Source: Candidatus Gastranaerophilales bacterium (GTDB taxonomy: Bacteria > Cyanobacteriota > Vampirovibrionia > Gastranaerophilales > Gastranaerophilaceae). From it: a DNA stretch of 64,000 nt. The stretch covers positions 1-64,000 of the forward strand of contig CALVAK010000006.1 in NCBI GenBank assembly GCA_944325525.1, read 5' to 3'. A model generated the notes under the pieces. The model did not search any database. It saw only the letters and a list, made by a program, of their open reading frames with translations, and was not told the origin of the DNA. Below are positions 37,401-46,345 of this stretch, in pieces. Position 1 is the stretch's first letter. Each line of letters starts with the position of its first letter. Both the position numbers and the translations under genes were made by a program.

Positions 37401-39001
37401 ATAGTATCAATCGAACCTTTTACATCTATATCAATAACACCTTTACCCGTATATATTTCCATATCCGGAATAGGACCTAATTGAAAATTAAAAACTTTAC
37501 TTATAGGAACAATAATTTTTTGTGCCAGAGGGAAGTCAATATTATCTGTTGTTTTAACTTTTACATTATTTATTCCGTCTCTATACATATAAACATAACC
37601 ATTCACTTTTGCACTTTGATTATCAATAAGATTTACAAGGATATCCATATTTAATATTCTTTTGTCAAAAGTAAGCGATATTGTCCCTTTATGTTTATTA
37701 TGCAAAGATTTATCAAGTATATGTATATTATGTCCATTTACATATCCGGTAATATCAGGCTGCGGAACAGTTCCTTTTATATTCACCTTCCCCTCAATAT
37801 CACCATATATGCCGTATGTTTTTACTTTCTCTATTGTTCTTAGTTTCGGAACAAGGGTAGGAGGTAATATCTGTACTATATTTTCAGCTCTTGAATCAGA
37901 AACTTCAACATTAATATCAAGTTCAGGTTTTTTTGCCGGAATTTTAACGAAACCATCCGCTTTAATATTTACATCTTGTGCTTTATAGTTAAACGAATTG
38001 ATATTAATTTTACCTTCTTGTAAAAATATACCTGCATTTACAACATTTTCACCGGCAGCTTTTATTTTATTTTTCCAATCATTTTTACCAAAATTTATAT
38101 CACTGAATCTGGTATTAAATATTATCTTTTCCTGCTTATCTTCATTTTTTGCAGTCGATAACTGAATATAATCAATCCTTCCTGATAAATCAGTAATATT
38201 TCTGTCAAAATATTTTTTTACATAATCGGCAAATAAATTTAAATCTATATTATCTACAAAGCATTTTCCATTAAAAAAATATGGTTTTATACTATTAAAT
38301 TTAACGGGCAATATTGTTTTTAAATCAATATCAAAATCACTCTTTAGGTTGTAACTTGAAGAAATATTATTCTCTTTAGTACCGGTCTTTGTTCGAATAG
38401 ATTCAGACGATGATAATATATATCCCTTTGTACGTATTGATATATTTTCCCGTTCTTTAATGGATATAGTTAAAGGATTAGCAAATGCTGTTATTGTTCT
38501 ATTTAACAATTCATCATTGAAATTTAATTTATAGTTATCTATGTTAATATTTAATCTTTTTATAACAGGATTTACATTATTTTTATTTTTGCCGGAAAAC
38601 AGTTTTTCAAAATTAAAAACACCATCTTTATTCATAGTTATATTGATATCCATATTATCTGCTTCCAGTTTCTTTATATTGATTTCTTTTTTCAGAAGAC
38701 TTATAAGAGAAATATCAATATCAATATCATCAGCATTTATAAGAGTATATCTCTGTTCTTTATCTTTAAGCGTTAATTTATCAAGAGATACCAAAAGATT
38801 AAAGTTAATATTTGTTTTAAATTTAAGATTATCATAAATTAAATAAGCATTTGTATATTTGTTTACAAGCTTATTTAATATTCCCTTTTCGGCTGCATTA
38901 TTTAAGATAAAAGGGAATAGAAATAAATACAAGCATTCAAAAACCGCAATAAATACAGCAATAATTAATATGAATTTTATTAGTTTTTTCTTTATATGCA
39001 T
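34427..39001 (-). CDS. Giant AsmA/TamB-like envelope protein
   Basis: At 1524 residues this is the largest gene here. It has one N-terminal membrane helix (about 8-30), then an AsmA-type start (LDKLTLKDKEQRYTLI and DGVFNFEKLF), a long series of beta-rich stretches, and an AsmA-like C-terminal region (near 1370-1480, GTYDITKTHAELEILGKL). Such proteins form a periplasm-spanning beta groove implicated in phospholipid transport to the outer membrane (AsmA, TamB, YhdP). No Shine-Dalgarno sequence precedes the ATG at 39001. No tamA-like gene is adjacent. Confidence 0.85.
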   Translation of the reverse strand: MHIKKKLIKFILIIAVFIAVFECLYLFLFPFILNNAAEKGILNKLVNKYTNAYLIYDNLKFKTNINFNLLVSLDKLTLKDKEQRYTLINADDIDIDISLISLLKKEINIKKLEADNMDINITMNKDGVFNFEKLFSGKNKNNVNPVIKRLNINIDNYKLNFNDELLNRTITAFANPLTISIKERENISIRTKGYILSSSESIRTKTGTKENNISSSYNLKSDFDIDLKTILPVKFNSIKPYFFNGKCFVDNIDLNLFADYVKKYFDRNITDLSGRIDYIQLSTAKNEDKQEKIIFNTRFSDINFGKNDWKNKIKAAGENVVNAGIFLQEGKININSFNYKAQDVNIKADGFVKIPAKKPELDINVEVSDSRAENIVQILPPTLVPKLRTIEKVKTYGIYGDIEGKVNIKGTVPQPDITGYVNGHNIHILDKSLHNKHKGTISLTFDKRILNMDILVNLIDNQSAKVNGYVYMYRDGINNVKVKTTDNIDFPLAQKIIVPISKVFNFQLGPIPDMEIYTGKGVIDIDVKGSIDTINIDGYSRFNDAALSYNGLYGKVDYAEGELNFKEDIIEFKTLQAFVKSNPLQVEGRVKINNHFDFNISSSNAQVKDLLEIINKSTLLKDVKDGISIITDAENAVRIFINLKAKIVPVAYGEPPLPPEEAFKDMKVKGALYLLGNSCFIEGFRTPVDNIKGIVDFTETQVVLNSLTGISGSSPIKISGQINTDLETKIPDVDIEVTGKEIKLKDTIKFLTESYLYPENYPNLSNLYKTASKHDLYFKYKAKSVDFEPDKAYAVINFIPDNEDNPIKAKSGRIIMNKSVVTIEDVNAALYDSNVMVTGNIKDTDTQNPEYNLKIKTDDFNISNLNNIEKITIIPEQIKKVLKQFNDYKGTTGINIEINKNVLKGEIDANNISLTHKSTGAPLRFDNFIIYFKNNKIIVNDVAAQIGDMPFFGDITVSNLYKKPYINSYFTAKLTNNFIKTYLPEALAKRIDVEGDIGFSSRITGNINNLNIIPKLTLNTDADISFDKTNIGETNDKRELTGEFNISPDKINIKKFDYIKYISSQNNKTYPMTFATSYGVLKKNGKEIELDEFNIKTHKNLPARFLNLFLKSPVLKQGTFNCNLKYKMFSNNVVKIIGNMDCRNIDIPLFDTIIKNIQFKADKKDIDLKVFGFISESRIIVNSKIENNIKGKPKIAKLDINADRIDRDKLLKNLSDTHKAMNTNNKIKNIDLNGLSIENGHIEVKELLVKSLIANNFRGDFSIDENGIFLINNMILEVEQGNLQGVLSYNLNDTTLTGDFELNNIDSNYIAQTLFEGKNQIYGQANGKIYLKTKGTNDEERIKNLSGMVYCEISDGRMPKLGSLEYLLRASNIVKSGITGFTLNSILELLNLVKTGYFSSISGSCMIEDGVAKDIEIFSKGENLSLYIQGTYDITKTHAELEILGKLSKRISTIFGTLGNTSLNTFFKLIPGISMFDFGRENFIEDVEKIPSFTNGDYESRIFQAIIDGDINESGYVQSFKWVQ

Positions 39002-39096
39002 ATAAAAGTATCTGCCAAAATTAAATAAATATATGTAAAATTTTTCATTAATAATTATATTATTGATATACTAAAAGTTCAAACACTTTACGAGAT

Positions 39097-39124
39097 TTGC
39101 AAAATATGAGTGTTGGTGTAAAAT
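39097..39124 (+). promoter_or_regulatory. Possible promoter for the HD-domain membrane gene
   Basis: TTGCAA (39097-39102), 16 bases, then TAAAAT (39119-39124), about 34 bases before the start codon. A moderate match to a housekeeping promoter. Confidence 0.4.
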
Positions 39125-39157
39125 TATTTGTGAGAACAAGGGAAATAAGCGGTATTT

Positions 39158-41248
39158 ATGAAAAAACTTAATTTAAGCAAACATCTGCAAATATTAAAAT
39201 CTCCTAAAATTATAATAAATGCGATGTTAATAATAATGTTTGTGTTGATTTTTACCGGGGTAATCGTTTCAAAATATTTTTTCTTTCAAACAATCGTTGA
39301 TGCCGATAATATCAGCAAAGTCATGGTTGTAGCTCCCAGAGATATCGTCGTTATAGATACAATAAAAACGGAAAAAAGAAAAAAAGAAGTTGCACAGAAA
39401 GTAAATCAGGTATATTCTCCTGCCGATGACAGTTATATTAAAAATAATTTAAACGAAATAATTAATGAAATAACAATCATAAGAGAAAAGGATTCAACAG
39501 AAACAGAAAAGAAAAAAGATATAGAAATAATTCTAGACATCCAAGATCCATCCTTAAAAACATTTGTAATTTCATATTTTATAAATGCAGATGAAGAACT
39601 TTTAAACAAAATTTATGCAAATTCAAGAAAAACTCTGGTTTCTGTACTAAATGAAGGTATTACTGAAAAAGATTTTGAAGAAAATACTCTCGCCAAAATT
39701 ATAAGAAGAAATGTTGACATCAATACAACGAATAATCAATTAAAAGTAATTACTGCATTATTAGAACAAGTTATAGTTCCTAATATGATTGTAGATGAAG
39801 AAGCAACTGCCCTTGCGAAAAAAAACGCACGGGATATGATTGCTCCGATAAAAGTTAAATTTAATAAAGGCGATACAATCGTAAAAGTAGGGGAACCTAT
39901 CACTCAGGTAAAAAAAGAAGCATTAAGTAAAGCAGGTTATAATATATTAAAAATTAATTTCAAAGGTATTCTGGGTATATTCTGTCTTGTTTGCATAGGA
40001 TTCGCCTCGGTATTTTACTATTTAAAATCGTTTGAACCTAAATTTTTAAAAAGAAGATACCTGATATTTATATCTGTTCTGGCTTTATTAATGGCAATAT
40101 TATCGATTTTCCTGCCGGCGACATGGTCTGTATTTATACTACCCTTTCCTCTTTTTGCTATATTATTATCAGTATTTTTAAACCCCAGAACTTCATTTTT
40201 TGCAACTGTAACGCTACTTACAATAATAACATTGTCATTACAATTCTCGGCACTTGCAATGTCTGTATTTATATTATCTGTTATTGTTTCTTCAATAGGA
40301 ACAATAACGGTTAAATATTCCAGAAGATTTGATTTAATAAGAGTCGGAGTTTATACTTCCTGTGCCATGGCATTAATTATTTTGTGTGTATATTATGACT
40401 TAGGCTTTGAAAAGCTTTCGCAAGATATTCTCGCAGGTGTTTTAAACGGGTTCATTTCAGGAGTTTTTGCTCTCGGTATGATACCTATACTTGAAAATTC
40501 ATTTAGAATTATAACTCCGTTCGGACTTGCCGAGCTTGGTGATTATAATCAGCCTTTATTAAAAAAGCTGCATGAAGCGGCACCAGGTACATTTGAACAC
40601 AGCTTGAGAGTTTCGAATTTGGCAGAATCAGCAGCCGAAGCAATAGGAGCTGATCCTATACTGGCAAGAGTTGGAGCTCTTTATCATGATGTGGGGAAAA
40701 TTGTAAGACCATTATTCTTTGTTGAAAATCAAACTTACAGCGGAATCGAAAATCCGCATGAAAAACTTACACCACGTTCAAGTAAAATGGTTATAACCTC
40801 CCATACAAAAGACGGTATTACTCTTGCAAAAGAGTATCATATCCCCGAAATCATTCAGGATTTCATTGTCCAGCACCACGGAGATTCGCTGGCAAGTTAC
40901 TTTTATAATCAAGCTGTTCAACAAGAAGGCATTGATAACGTAAAAGAAGAACAATTTAGATATAACGGGCCCAAACCAAATACTAAAGAAACAGCTATTT
41001 TAATGATAGCAGATGCGGTTGAATCAGCATCGAGAACATTAAAAGACCACTCGCAGGAAGAGCTGGATGCTTTAATCAATAAAATTATTAAAGACAGGCT
41101 TGACGATAACCAGCTTTCTGAAAGCCCTTTAACCCTTAAAGATATAAAAATTATTGCTGCAACACTTTCTCGTGTATTAAGAAGTGTTTTCCATAAAAGA
41201 ATAAAATATCAAGAATCAATTGAAGAAATTCAGAATAAAGAGGAATAA
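39158..41248 (+). CDS. 7TM-HD phosphohydrolase, PgpH/YqfF family
   Basis: The 696-residue protein has an N-terminal helix, an extracytoplasmic 7TMR-HDED region (45-260), seven membrane helices (about 268-455) and a C-terminal HD domain with PGTFEHSLRVSNL, GALYHDVGKIVRP and IVQHHGDSL supplying the metal ligands. The family includes PgpH, which hydrolyses cyclic di-AMP. ybeY and dgkA follow in the order seen in many Gram-positive and related genomes (yqfF-ybeY-dgkA). c-di-AMP as substrate is inferred from the family. Confidence 0.9.
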   Translation: MKKLNLSKHLQILKSPKIIINAMLIIMFVLIFTGVIVSKYFFFQTIVDADNISKVMVVAPRDIVVIDTIKTEKRKKEVAQKVNQVYSPADDSYIKNNLNEIINEITIIREKDSTETEKKKDIEIILDIQDPSLKTFVISYFINADEELLNKIYANSRKTLVSVLNEGITEKDFEENTLAKIIRRNVDINTTNNQLKVITALLEQVIVPNMIVDEEATALAKKNARDMIAPIKVKFNKGDTIVKVGEPITQVKKEALSKAGYNILKINFKGILGIFCLVCIGFASVFYYLKSFEPKFLKRRYLIFISVLALLMAILSIFLPATWSVFILPFPLFAILLSVFLNPRTSFFATVTLLTIITLSLQFSALAMSVFILSVIVSSIGTITVKYSRRFDLIRVGVYTSCAMALIILCVYYDLGFEKLSQDILAGVLNGFISGVFALGMIPILENSFRIITPFGLAELGDYNQPLLKKLHEAAPGTFEHSLRVSNLAESAAEAIGADPILARVGALYHDVGKIVRPLFFVENQTYSGIENPHEKLTPRSSKMVITSHTKDGITLAKEYHIPEIIQDFIVQHHGDSLASYFYNQAVQQEGIDNVKEEQFRYNGPKPNTKETAILMIADAVESASRTLKDHSQEELDALINKIIKDRLDDNQLSESPLTLKDIKIIAATLSRVLRSVFHKRIKYQESIEEIQNKEE

Positions 41249-41258
41249 ACAGGCAAAT

Positions 41259-41759
41259 ATGTTTAATATAAATATCTTCCTGCAAAACGAATATCCGGAT
41301 TTTAATATTGATGATACCGTAATTTATAATAATACAGTTAAAATTGCAGATTACATAGTTTCTGATAAAGATATTTTTAATAAATCCTGTTTATATAAAT
41401 ATAAATTTAAAACTATAGTATTTGACATTATCTTAACCGATAATAAATATATACAAAGAATAAATAATGAATACAGGAAAAAAGATTCTCCAACCGATGT
41501 CATAACTTTTGCAATGTTTGCTGATTCGAATGAAGAAGAACGATTTATTCTTGATGAAGAAATTTATCTGGGAGAAATAATAATATCTCTGGATAGAATT
41601 AAAGAACAATCAACCGAAAATAATATTTCTTTTGAAGATGAACTATACTTTGTAATTTCTCACGGTATCTTACATCTTCTTGGTTTTGACCACCAGAGCC
41701 TTGAAGATTATCAATTTATGGTGACAAATCAGAATAAAGCAAAGGCTGTAGTATTATGA
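41259..41759 (+). CDS. ybeY: Endoribonuclease YbeY, rRNA maturation factor
   Basis: YbeY is a zinc metallo-endoribonuclease involved in 16S rRNA 3'-end maturation and ribosome quality control. The zinc motif HGILHLLGFDH is complete near residue 133, and DSPTDVITFA is the typical stretch before it. I start at the ATG at 41259 (166 residues) behind AGG; a longer frame overlaps the previous gene. Its last four bases overlap the dgkA start (ATGA), which indicates coupled translation. Confidence 0.93.
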   Translation: MFNINIFLQNEYPDFNIDDTVIYNNTVKIADYIVSDKDIFNKSCLYKYKFKTIVFDIILTDNKYIQRINNEYRKKDSPTDVITFAMFADSNEEERFILDEEIYLGEIIISLDRIKEQSTENNISFEDELYFVISHGILHLLGFDHQSLEDYQFMVTNQNKAKAVVL

Positions 41760-42133
41760 CCAGATTTAAATCAAAAAGTATTATACAAAGTATATTAAAT
41801 GCTCTAAGAGGATTAAAACTTGCACTGGTTTCACAAAGAAATTTCAGAATAGAATTAATTGCTGCATTTTTTGTTATTACAGCTGCAATTTTACTTGATT
41901 TTTCAATTACTGACATTTGTATTTTAATTCTAACAATAATGATAGTACTCATTTGCGAACTAATGAACTCTGTCATTGAATTTACACTTGATGCGGTGTA
42001 TAAAAACAATTACTCAAAACTTGTAGGTATGGCAAAAGATATGTCGGCAGGTATTGTTTTATTTTCAGTTTTCGGGAGTGTAATTATCGGAATTTTAATT
42101 TTTGCTTCTAATATTTTATCTTTTTATAAATAA
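41756..42133 (+). CDS. dgkA: Diacylglycerol/undecaprenol kinase family protein
   Basis: The 125-residue protein has an N-terminal amphipathic segment and three membrane helices, with the signature ELMNSVIEFTLD and AKDMSAGIVLF. Members phosphorylate diacylglycerol or, in the ybeY-linked type, undecaprenol for cell-wall lipid recycling. It overlaps ybeY by four bases. Confidence 0.92.
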   Translation: MTRFKSKSIIQSILNALRGLKLALVSQRNFRIELIAAFFVITAAILLDFSITDICILILTIMIVLICELMNSVIEFTLDAVYKNNYSKLVGMAKDMSAGIVLFSVFGSVIIGILIFASNILSFYK

Positions 42134-42156
42134 AAAAAAGACCGAAAAATTCGGTC
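42132..42156 (-). terminator. Minus-strand terminator abutting the dgkA stop
   Basis: GACCGAA (42140-42146) pairs with TTCGGTC (42150-42156) around three As. On the minus strand the stem is followed by eight Us; on the plus strand no T-run follows. It would therefore stop transcription coming from the two minus-strand genes at 42408-43545 before it runs into dgkA. Confidence 0.65.
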
Positions 42157-42280
42157 AAACAGTTTACGAGTGAGAGTGGAATATGTATAGTTTTATAATA
42201 CTTGTTTAAATACAGGTTCGTATATTAACCAAATGTATATTTTTAAGACTTATATTAAATAGTCCTGTGATATAAGGATT

Positions 42281-42358
42281 ATAATCTAGTGTCGCAACTT
42301 ACCGCAGGCTCTCTTGAAATTGCTGTCGCTGCCTTCTCTTCATCGCCGTACAGTTGCT
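42281..42358. repeat. Dispersed intergenic repeat, copy A
   Basis: Bases 42281-42310 match 50902-50931 at 27 of 30 positions, and 42319-42341 match 47008-47030 at 22 of 23. This copy therefore contains both halves of the repeat family. GCAACT (42294-42299) and AGTTGC (42352-42357) form inverted ends. It is more G+C rich than its surroundings and lies between the convergent dgkA and 42408 genes. Confidence 0.65.
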
Positions 42359-42407
42359 CAACTTTTCAAAACGCCACTCACAAAAATTTACTAATACTTC
42401 CAATTTA

Positions 42408-43031
42408 TTATGAATTTTTCTCCGGACAATTTTTATGATTTCTCTTAATTTTTTTCCGGCAAAATTTACTTTTAAATGTTTGTACTTTTTCATTATCATC
42501 AGAAGTCATGATATCTTTTTGAAATTGTTCAAAAGTTACAGAATGATATTTATCAGAAGTATTTTTCTTACCGAAATTAAAGAAAATATTTTCAAATTTT
42601 TCCGCACAAGGAGTAGCAATCAATGGAACTAGAATTCTTTCCGCAAGTATTGTTGAACCTATTAATGCCATAACCTGACTGAATCCCTTTTTTGCCGCTA
42701 CTATATCATTAAATTTACAGTTTTTAAAAAGTTTATCCCAAATCTTACCCTGTATTTTAGGATTAGCGAGAGAAAATCCCACACCAATCTGCATAATAGC
42801 CGTGACAACTCCTGACATTAAATCCATTGAAGCAACAAAAGGTCTTTGTTCTTCAGGTATATCTTTATTTTTCATTGTTGTCCTAAATCTTACCCCGTAT
42901 GCAAATACATCTTTTCCAACATTTAAAGCAACAAGTGTTTTAGCACCGAACATATCATCATTGATAACTCTGTTGATATGTCTGTTGAAGAAATCTGAAT
43001 GTGTAAGCTTATTTATCGGACTTATTTTCAT
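42408..43031 (-). CDS. Lineage-specific membrane protein, first of a tandem pair
   Basis: A 207-residue protein starting MKISPINKLT, with two or three likely membrane helices (near 60-85 and 118-140) and a basic, cysteine-containing tail. Its middle (PFVASMDLMSGVVTAIMQ) echoes the same region of the upstream neighbour (SVKQPVEAVITLAMQ), so the two look like distant paralogues. Its start lies inside the upstream gene (23-base overlap), which implies coupled translation. I know of no function. Confidence 0.65.
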   Translation of the reverse strand: MKISPINKLTHSDFFNRHINRVINDDMFGAKTLVALNVGKDVFAYGVRFRTTMKNKDIPEEQRPFVASMDLMSGVVTAIMQIGVGFSLANPKIQGKIWDKLFKNCKFNDIVAAKKGFSQVMALIGSTILAERILVPLIATPCAEKFENIFFNFGKKNTSDKYHSVTFEQFQKDIMTSDDNEKVQTFKSKFCRKKIKRNHKNCPEKNS

Positions 43032-43545
43032 CTTTATTCACCAGTTTTTGTGCTATTTTAGGAAAGACTCTGTTAGAAACAGCCAGAACAGGCACATACG
43101 TAAACATGCTGACAACAGCCCCCAGTCTGTCTTTTAATATTTCATTGCATTGTGCTTTATACATTTTAAGAGCTTGATCTTTATTGTTATTGCAGGCTTT
43201 TAAAAATTTTTCCGGAATTAGTGATGCATCTTTTGCTGCATTTTCGATAGATTTAAAACTTATTTTGCCTCTTTTTATCAAAGAATCTACACTTTTATAT
43301 AATACACTGAGGGCTGCAAGCTGCATTGCAAGTGTTATAACTGCTTCAACAGGTTGTTTTACACTTGCCCATTCTCTATCTTTCTCATCTTTATGCGTAA
43401 ATGGATTATTCATAATAACGAAAGGAGCTATTACCGCCTTCCCTGCTGCATTAACATAATTTGATATTTTTTCTCCTCCGTTTTGAGAAAATCGCTCCAG
43501 AGATGTTGCTATATGTTGATTAATTTTGGGGGCACTTACTTTCAT
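43009..43545 (-). CDS. Lineage-specific membrane protein, second of a tandem pair
   Basis: A 178-residue protein starting MKVSAPKINQ, with hydrophobic segments near residues 65-85 and 145-160. It has an N-terminal tag like the GAPDH-like protein and others here. I start at the ATG at 43545; three more codons upstream are possible. The next gene overlaps its 3' end by 23 bases. No known domain is seen. Confidence 0.65.
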   Translation of the reverse strand: MKVSAPKINQHIATSLERFSQNGGEKISNYVNAAGKAVIAPFVIMNNPFTHKDEKDREWASVKQPVEAVITLAMQLAALSVLYKSVDSLIKRGKISFKSIENAAKDASLIPEKFLKACNNNKDQALKMYKAQCNEILKDRLGAVVSMFTYVPVLAVSNRVFPKIAQKLVNKDENKSDK

Positions 43546-43678
43546 AACAGTCATATAAAATCCGAAAATAATTTTCTTTGCATTTTATATTTACTTAAAT
43601 AATATTTTTTTACAATAGTTATTAGAATAAATTCTCATTCATTGATGTTGCTGAATCTTTTTTATTTCCTGTAGATTC

Positions 43679-44371
43679 TTAGTTTAGAAATCTATATTTT
43701 ATTAATGTTAAAATTGCATGAACTCCATCTTTCCAATTTATTTTTTTCCCTTCATCGTGTTTTCTTCCTGTATATGAAATAGGAACTTCTTTCAATCTCG
43801 CCTTTTGTTTTAAAATTTTAGCAGTTATTTCCGGTTCAAAATCAAAGCGGTTTGATTTTATGGTTATATTTTTTATAAATTCACTTTTAAATGCTTTGTA
43901 GCATGTTTCCATATCAGTTATTTTGGCACCGTATAAAATATTGGTAAGCATTGTTAAAAACATATTAGCAATTTTATTTTTTAATATGAAATTCTTAGAG
44001 TTTTCTTTATTACCAAATCTGGAACCGTAAACAACATCTGCCTCATCATTTATTAAAAAAGGAAGCAGTTTATTATAATCATCAGGTAAATATTCAAGAT
44101 CAGCATCTTGAATAACAATAAAATCTCCCGTTGCTTCTGCAACAGCAGTTCTTATTGCAGCACCTTTACCTTTGTTCTTTTCATGAAAAAGTATTTTATA
44201 TTTATCCTTTAATTTTTCCAATATACTTAAAGTTCCGTCTGTCGAAGCATCGTCAACAAGTATTATTTCTTTTTTCAACCCGGAGAATGAAGCCTGTTCC
44301 ACTTTTTCAAGAATAGCTTCAAGTGTATCTTTTTCGTTATATACCGGAATTATTATACTAACTTTTTCCAT
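43679..44371 (-). CDS. Family 2 glycosyltransferase, dolichol-phosphate mannose synthase-like
   Basis: The 230-residue enzyme has [14 protein letters not shown] at its start, [13 protein letters not shown], the metal-binding [11 protein letters not shown] near residue 93 and YGSRF near 116, all typical of DPM1-like transferases. It lacks C-terminal membrane helices. Such enzymes load a polyprenyl phosphate with a sugar for surface glycans or protein glycosylation. The sugar is not determined. Confidence 0.88.
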   Translation of the reverse strand: MEKVSIIIPVYNEKDTLEAILEKVEQASFSGLKKEIILVDDASTDGTLSILEKLKDKYKILFHEKNKGKGAAIRTAVAEATGDFIVIQDADLEYLPDDYNKLLPFLINDEADVVYGSRFGNKENSKNFILKNKIANMFLTMLTNILYGAKITDMETCYKAFKSEFIKNITIKSNRFDFEPEITAKILKQKARLKEVPISYTGRKHDEGKKINWKDGVHAILTLIKYRFLN

Positions 44372-44408
44372 ATTTATTATTCATATATTAAAACTTTAAA
44401 ATATATTG

Positions 44409-44414
44409 TATAAT
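44409..44414 (+). promoter_or_regulatory. -10 hexamer before the HD-GYP gene
   Basis: A perfect TATAAT lies 27 bases before the ATG at 44442, with AAGGA in between. The -35 region is weak. Confidence 0.4.
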
Positions 44415-44441
44415 GAAAATGTTAGTTTGTTAAGGATTAGT

Positions 44442-46334
44442 ATGCCAAAGAAGCATAGTGAATGTTTATTTGTTAACTCTCAGGAAGAAGCTGTTCATTT
44501 ATTGAATACTGCTTTAGAGTATTATGAAGAAGAGTCTTATAAAAGTGCATTAAATAATTTATCAAAAGCACACAAAATTTTTCTAGCTTATAAAAATATT
44601 GCAAAAGTTTCTATTTGTCTTTCTCTGACAGGACTAATTAAATATATAAGCAAAAATGAAAGTTATTATAAATCTTTATTATTACTAGAAGATTCAAAAT
44701 TTTTAGCAGAAAGTACAGGCGAAAAACTTACGGAAGCAGTAAATAAGTTTGCATTCGGGCAAATTTATTTTATTGAAAACAAATATAATGAATCTTTGTT
44801 TTATCTTACTTATGCTTTCGAATTGTTAGATGATTTGCCTGTTTTAAAAGTTAAAGCTCTTGAATTATTAACACTTATATACATAAAATTACAAAATACG
44901 AAAATAGCTTATGAATATCTTGCAAAAGCTATTGATTTTTCAAAAAAACACAACCTGAAAAAATCATATAATAAGCTTCAAGAACTATCGGAAAACTTTA
45001 TAAATACAAGTTCAGACATTACTGCTCCCCTTAAAAACCAGGATTTTAACAGTAAAGATTCCGAACAAAATACGACATTGCTGCTTGCTCTGTCAAAAAT
45101 AGCCAGAACTGTTAATGCAGAAGCAAATATTGATAAGCTTTTAACTACCATAGCAGAACAAACAAAATATGTATTAAATGCTGACAGATGTACTGTTTTT
45201 CTCTATGACAAAGAAAAAAATGAATTATGGTCAAAAGTTGCATTAGGTATGGAAAGCGAAGAAATTCGTTTTTCAGCAGATAAGGGTTTTGCCGGTGCTG
45301 TTTTAAAAACCGGAGAAACAATAAGGATTAAAGATACCTACAGTGATAAACGTTTTAATAAAGAAATAGATGAAAAGACCGGATACAAAACATATAATCT
45401 TCTTTGTATGCCGATGAGAAATATTAAATTTGAGATAATAGGCGTATTTCAGGTATTAAACAAACAAAACGGTGATTTTACAGAAGCAGATGAAGATATT
45501 TTATTTGCGATAGGTACTAATGCAGGAATTGCAATAGAAAATTATCTTTTATTCAATATTCAGCAAAAAATGCTTGAAGAACAGCAAAAATTATTTGAAG
45601 GATTTATAAATACCCTTGCCGCCTCTATTGATGCCAGAGATAAAATCACTCTCGGTCATTCTAACAGGGTAAGGTTATATTCAGAATTAATAGCAAAACA
45701 ACTTGGTTTAAATAAAGATATTACCGGAATTATATCTAAAGCAGCAATGCTGCATGATATAGGAAAAATAGGAATTCGTGACTCGGTATTACAAAAGAAA
45801 GGTGCTTTAACAAAAGAAGAATATGAACATATAAAAAGTCATGTTAAAATTACTTATGATATTTTATGTAAAACAAACCTTAACTCATCTTTTAATGAAA
45901 TAACTGAAATAGCTGCCTCTCACCACGAAAGATATGATGGCACAGGATATTTCAGAGGTTTAAAAGGTGAAATGATTCCTCTTGGCGGTAGGATACTTGC
46001 TGTAAGTGATGTTTTTGATGCTATAACTTCTGTACGTCATTACCGTGACAGAATGCCTATAAAAGATGCTTTAAATATCATAATTGACGGCAGAAATAAA
46101 CATTTTGACGGAAAAATTACCGATGCTTTTCTGTCTTTACACTGTGATGTAATTGTTGATATATTAATTTCAGAATACAAGATGCAATTAAAAGAAAAAG
46201 ACAGAAAAATTTTAGCTTCTTACACATTAAAACAATTTGCCGGTATTTTAAACAAGAAGAATAAACTCAATACCAGTGAAGAAAAAATAATTAAAACTTT
46301 CAGTGAATATTATATTCGTGAAGAAAGTAAATAA
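44442..46334 (+). CDS. TPR-GAF-HD-GYP signalling protein
   Basis: The 630-residue protein has TPR-like helical repeats (10-190), a GAF sensor domain (about 228-370) and an HD-GYP phosphodiesterase domain (390-590). H438-D439 (MLHDIGKIGI) and HHERYDGTGY (494-503) give the metal site expected for cyclic di-GMP hydrolysis. The residue after GY is F504 rather than the usual proline, so the name-giving GYP motif is altered. Start at the ATG at 44442 behind AAGGA; the longer frame begins inside the promoter. A response regulator follows 11 bases later. Confidence 0.88.
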   Translation: MPKKHSECLFVNSQEEAVHLLNTALEYYEEESYKSALNNLSKAHKIFLAYKNIAKVSICLSLTGLIKYISKNESYYKSLLLLEDSKFLAESTGEKLTEAVNKFAFGQIYFIENKYNESLFYLTYAFELLDDLPVLKVKALELLTLIYIKLQNTKIAYEYLAKAIDFSKKHNLKKSYNKLQELSENFINTSSDITAPLKNQDFNSKDSEQNTTLLLALSKIARTVNAEANIDKLLTTIAEQTKYVLNADRCTVFLYDKEKNELWSKVALGMESEEIRFSADKGFAGAVLKTGETIRIKDTYSDKRFNKEIDEKTGYKTYNLLCMPMRNIKFEIIGVFQVLNKQNGDFTEADEDILFAIGTNAGIAIENYLLFNIQQKMLEEQQKLFEGFINTLAASIDARDKITLGHSNRVRLYSELIAKQLGLNKDITGIISKAAMLHDIGKIGIRDSVLQKKGALTKEEYEHIKSHVKITYDILCKTNLNSSFNEITEIAASHHERYDGTGYFRGLKGEMIPLGGRILAVSDVFDAITSVRHYRDRMPIKDALNIIIDGRNKHFDGKITDAFLSLHCDVIVDILISEYKMQLKEKDRKILASYTLKQFAGILNKKNKLNTSEEKIIKTFSEYYIREESK

Positions 46335-46345
46335 AAGAGGATTAT

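Noticed and set aside
42299..42499. 66-codon minus-strand open frame running through repeat copy A
   Set aside because: It overlaps the end of the 42408 gene in another frame, has no ribosome binding site, and its C-terminus is just the translated repeat.
42299..42560. Disrupted 3' end of the 42408 gene by insertion of repeat copy A
   Set aside because: The stop at 42408 precedes the repeat, and the coding texture stays normal up to the stop, so no interruption can be shown.
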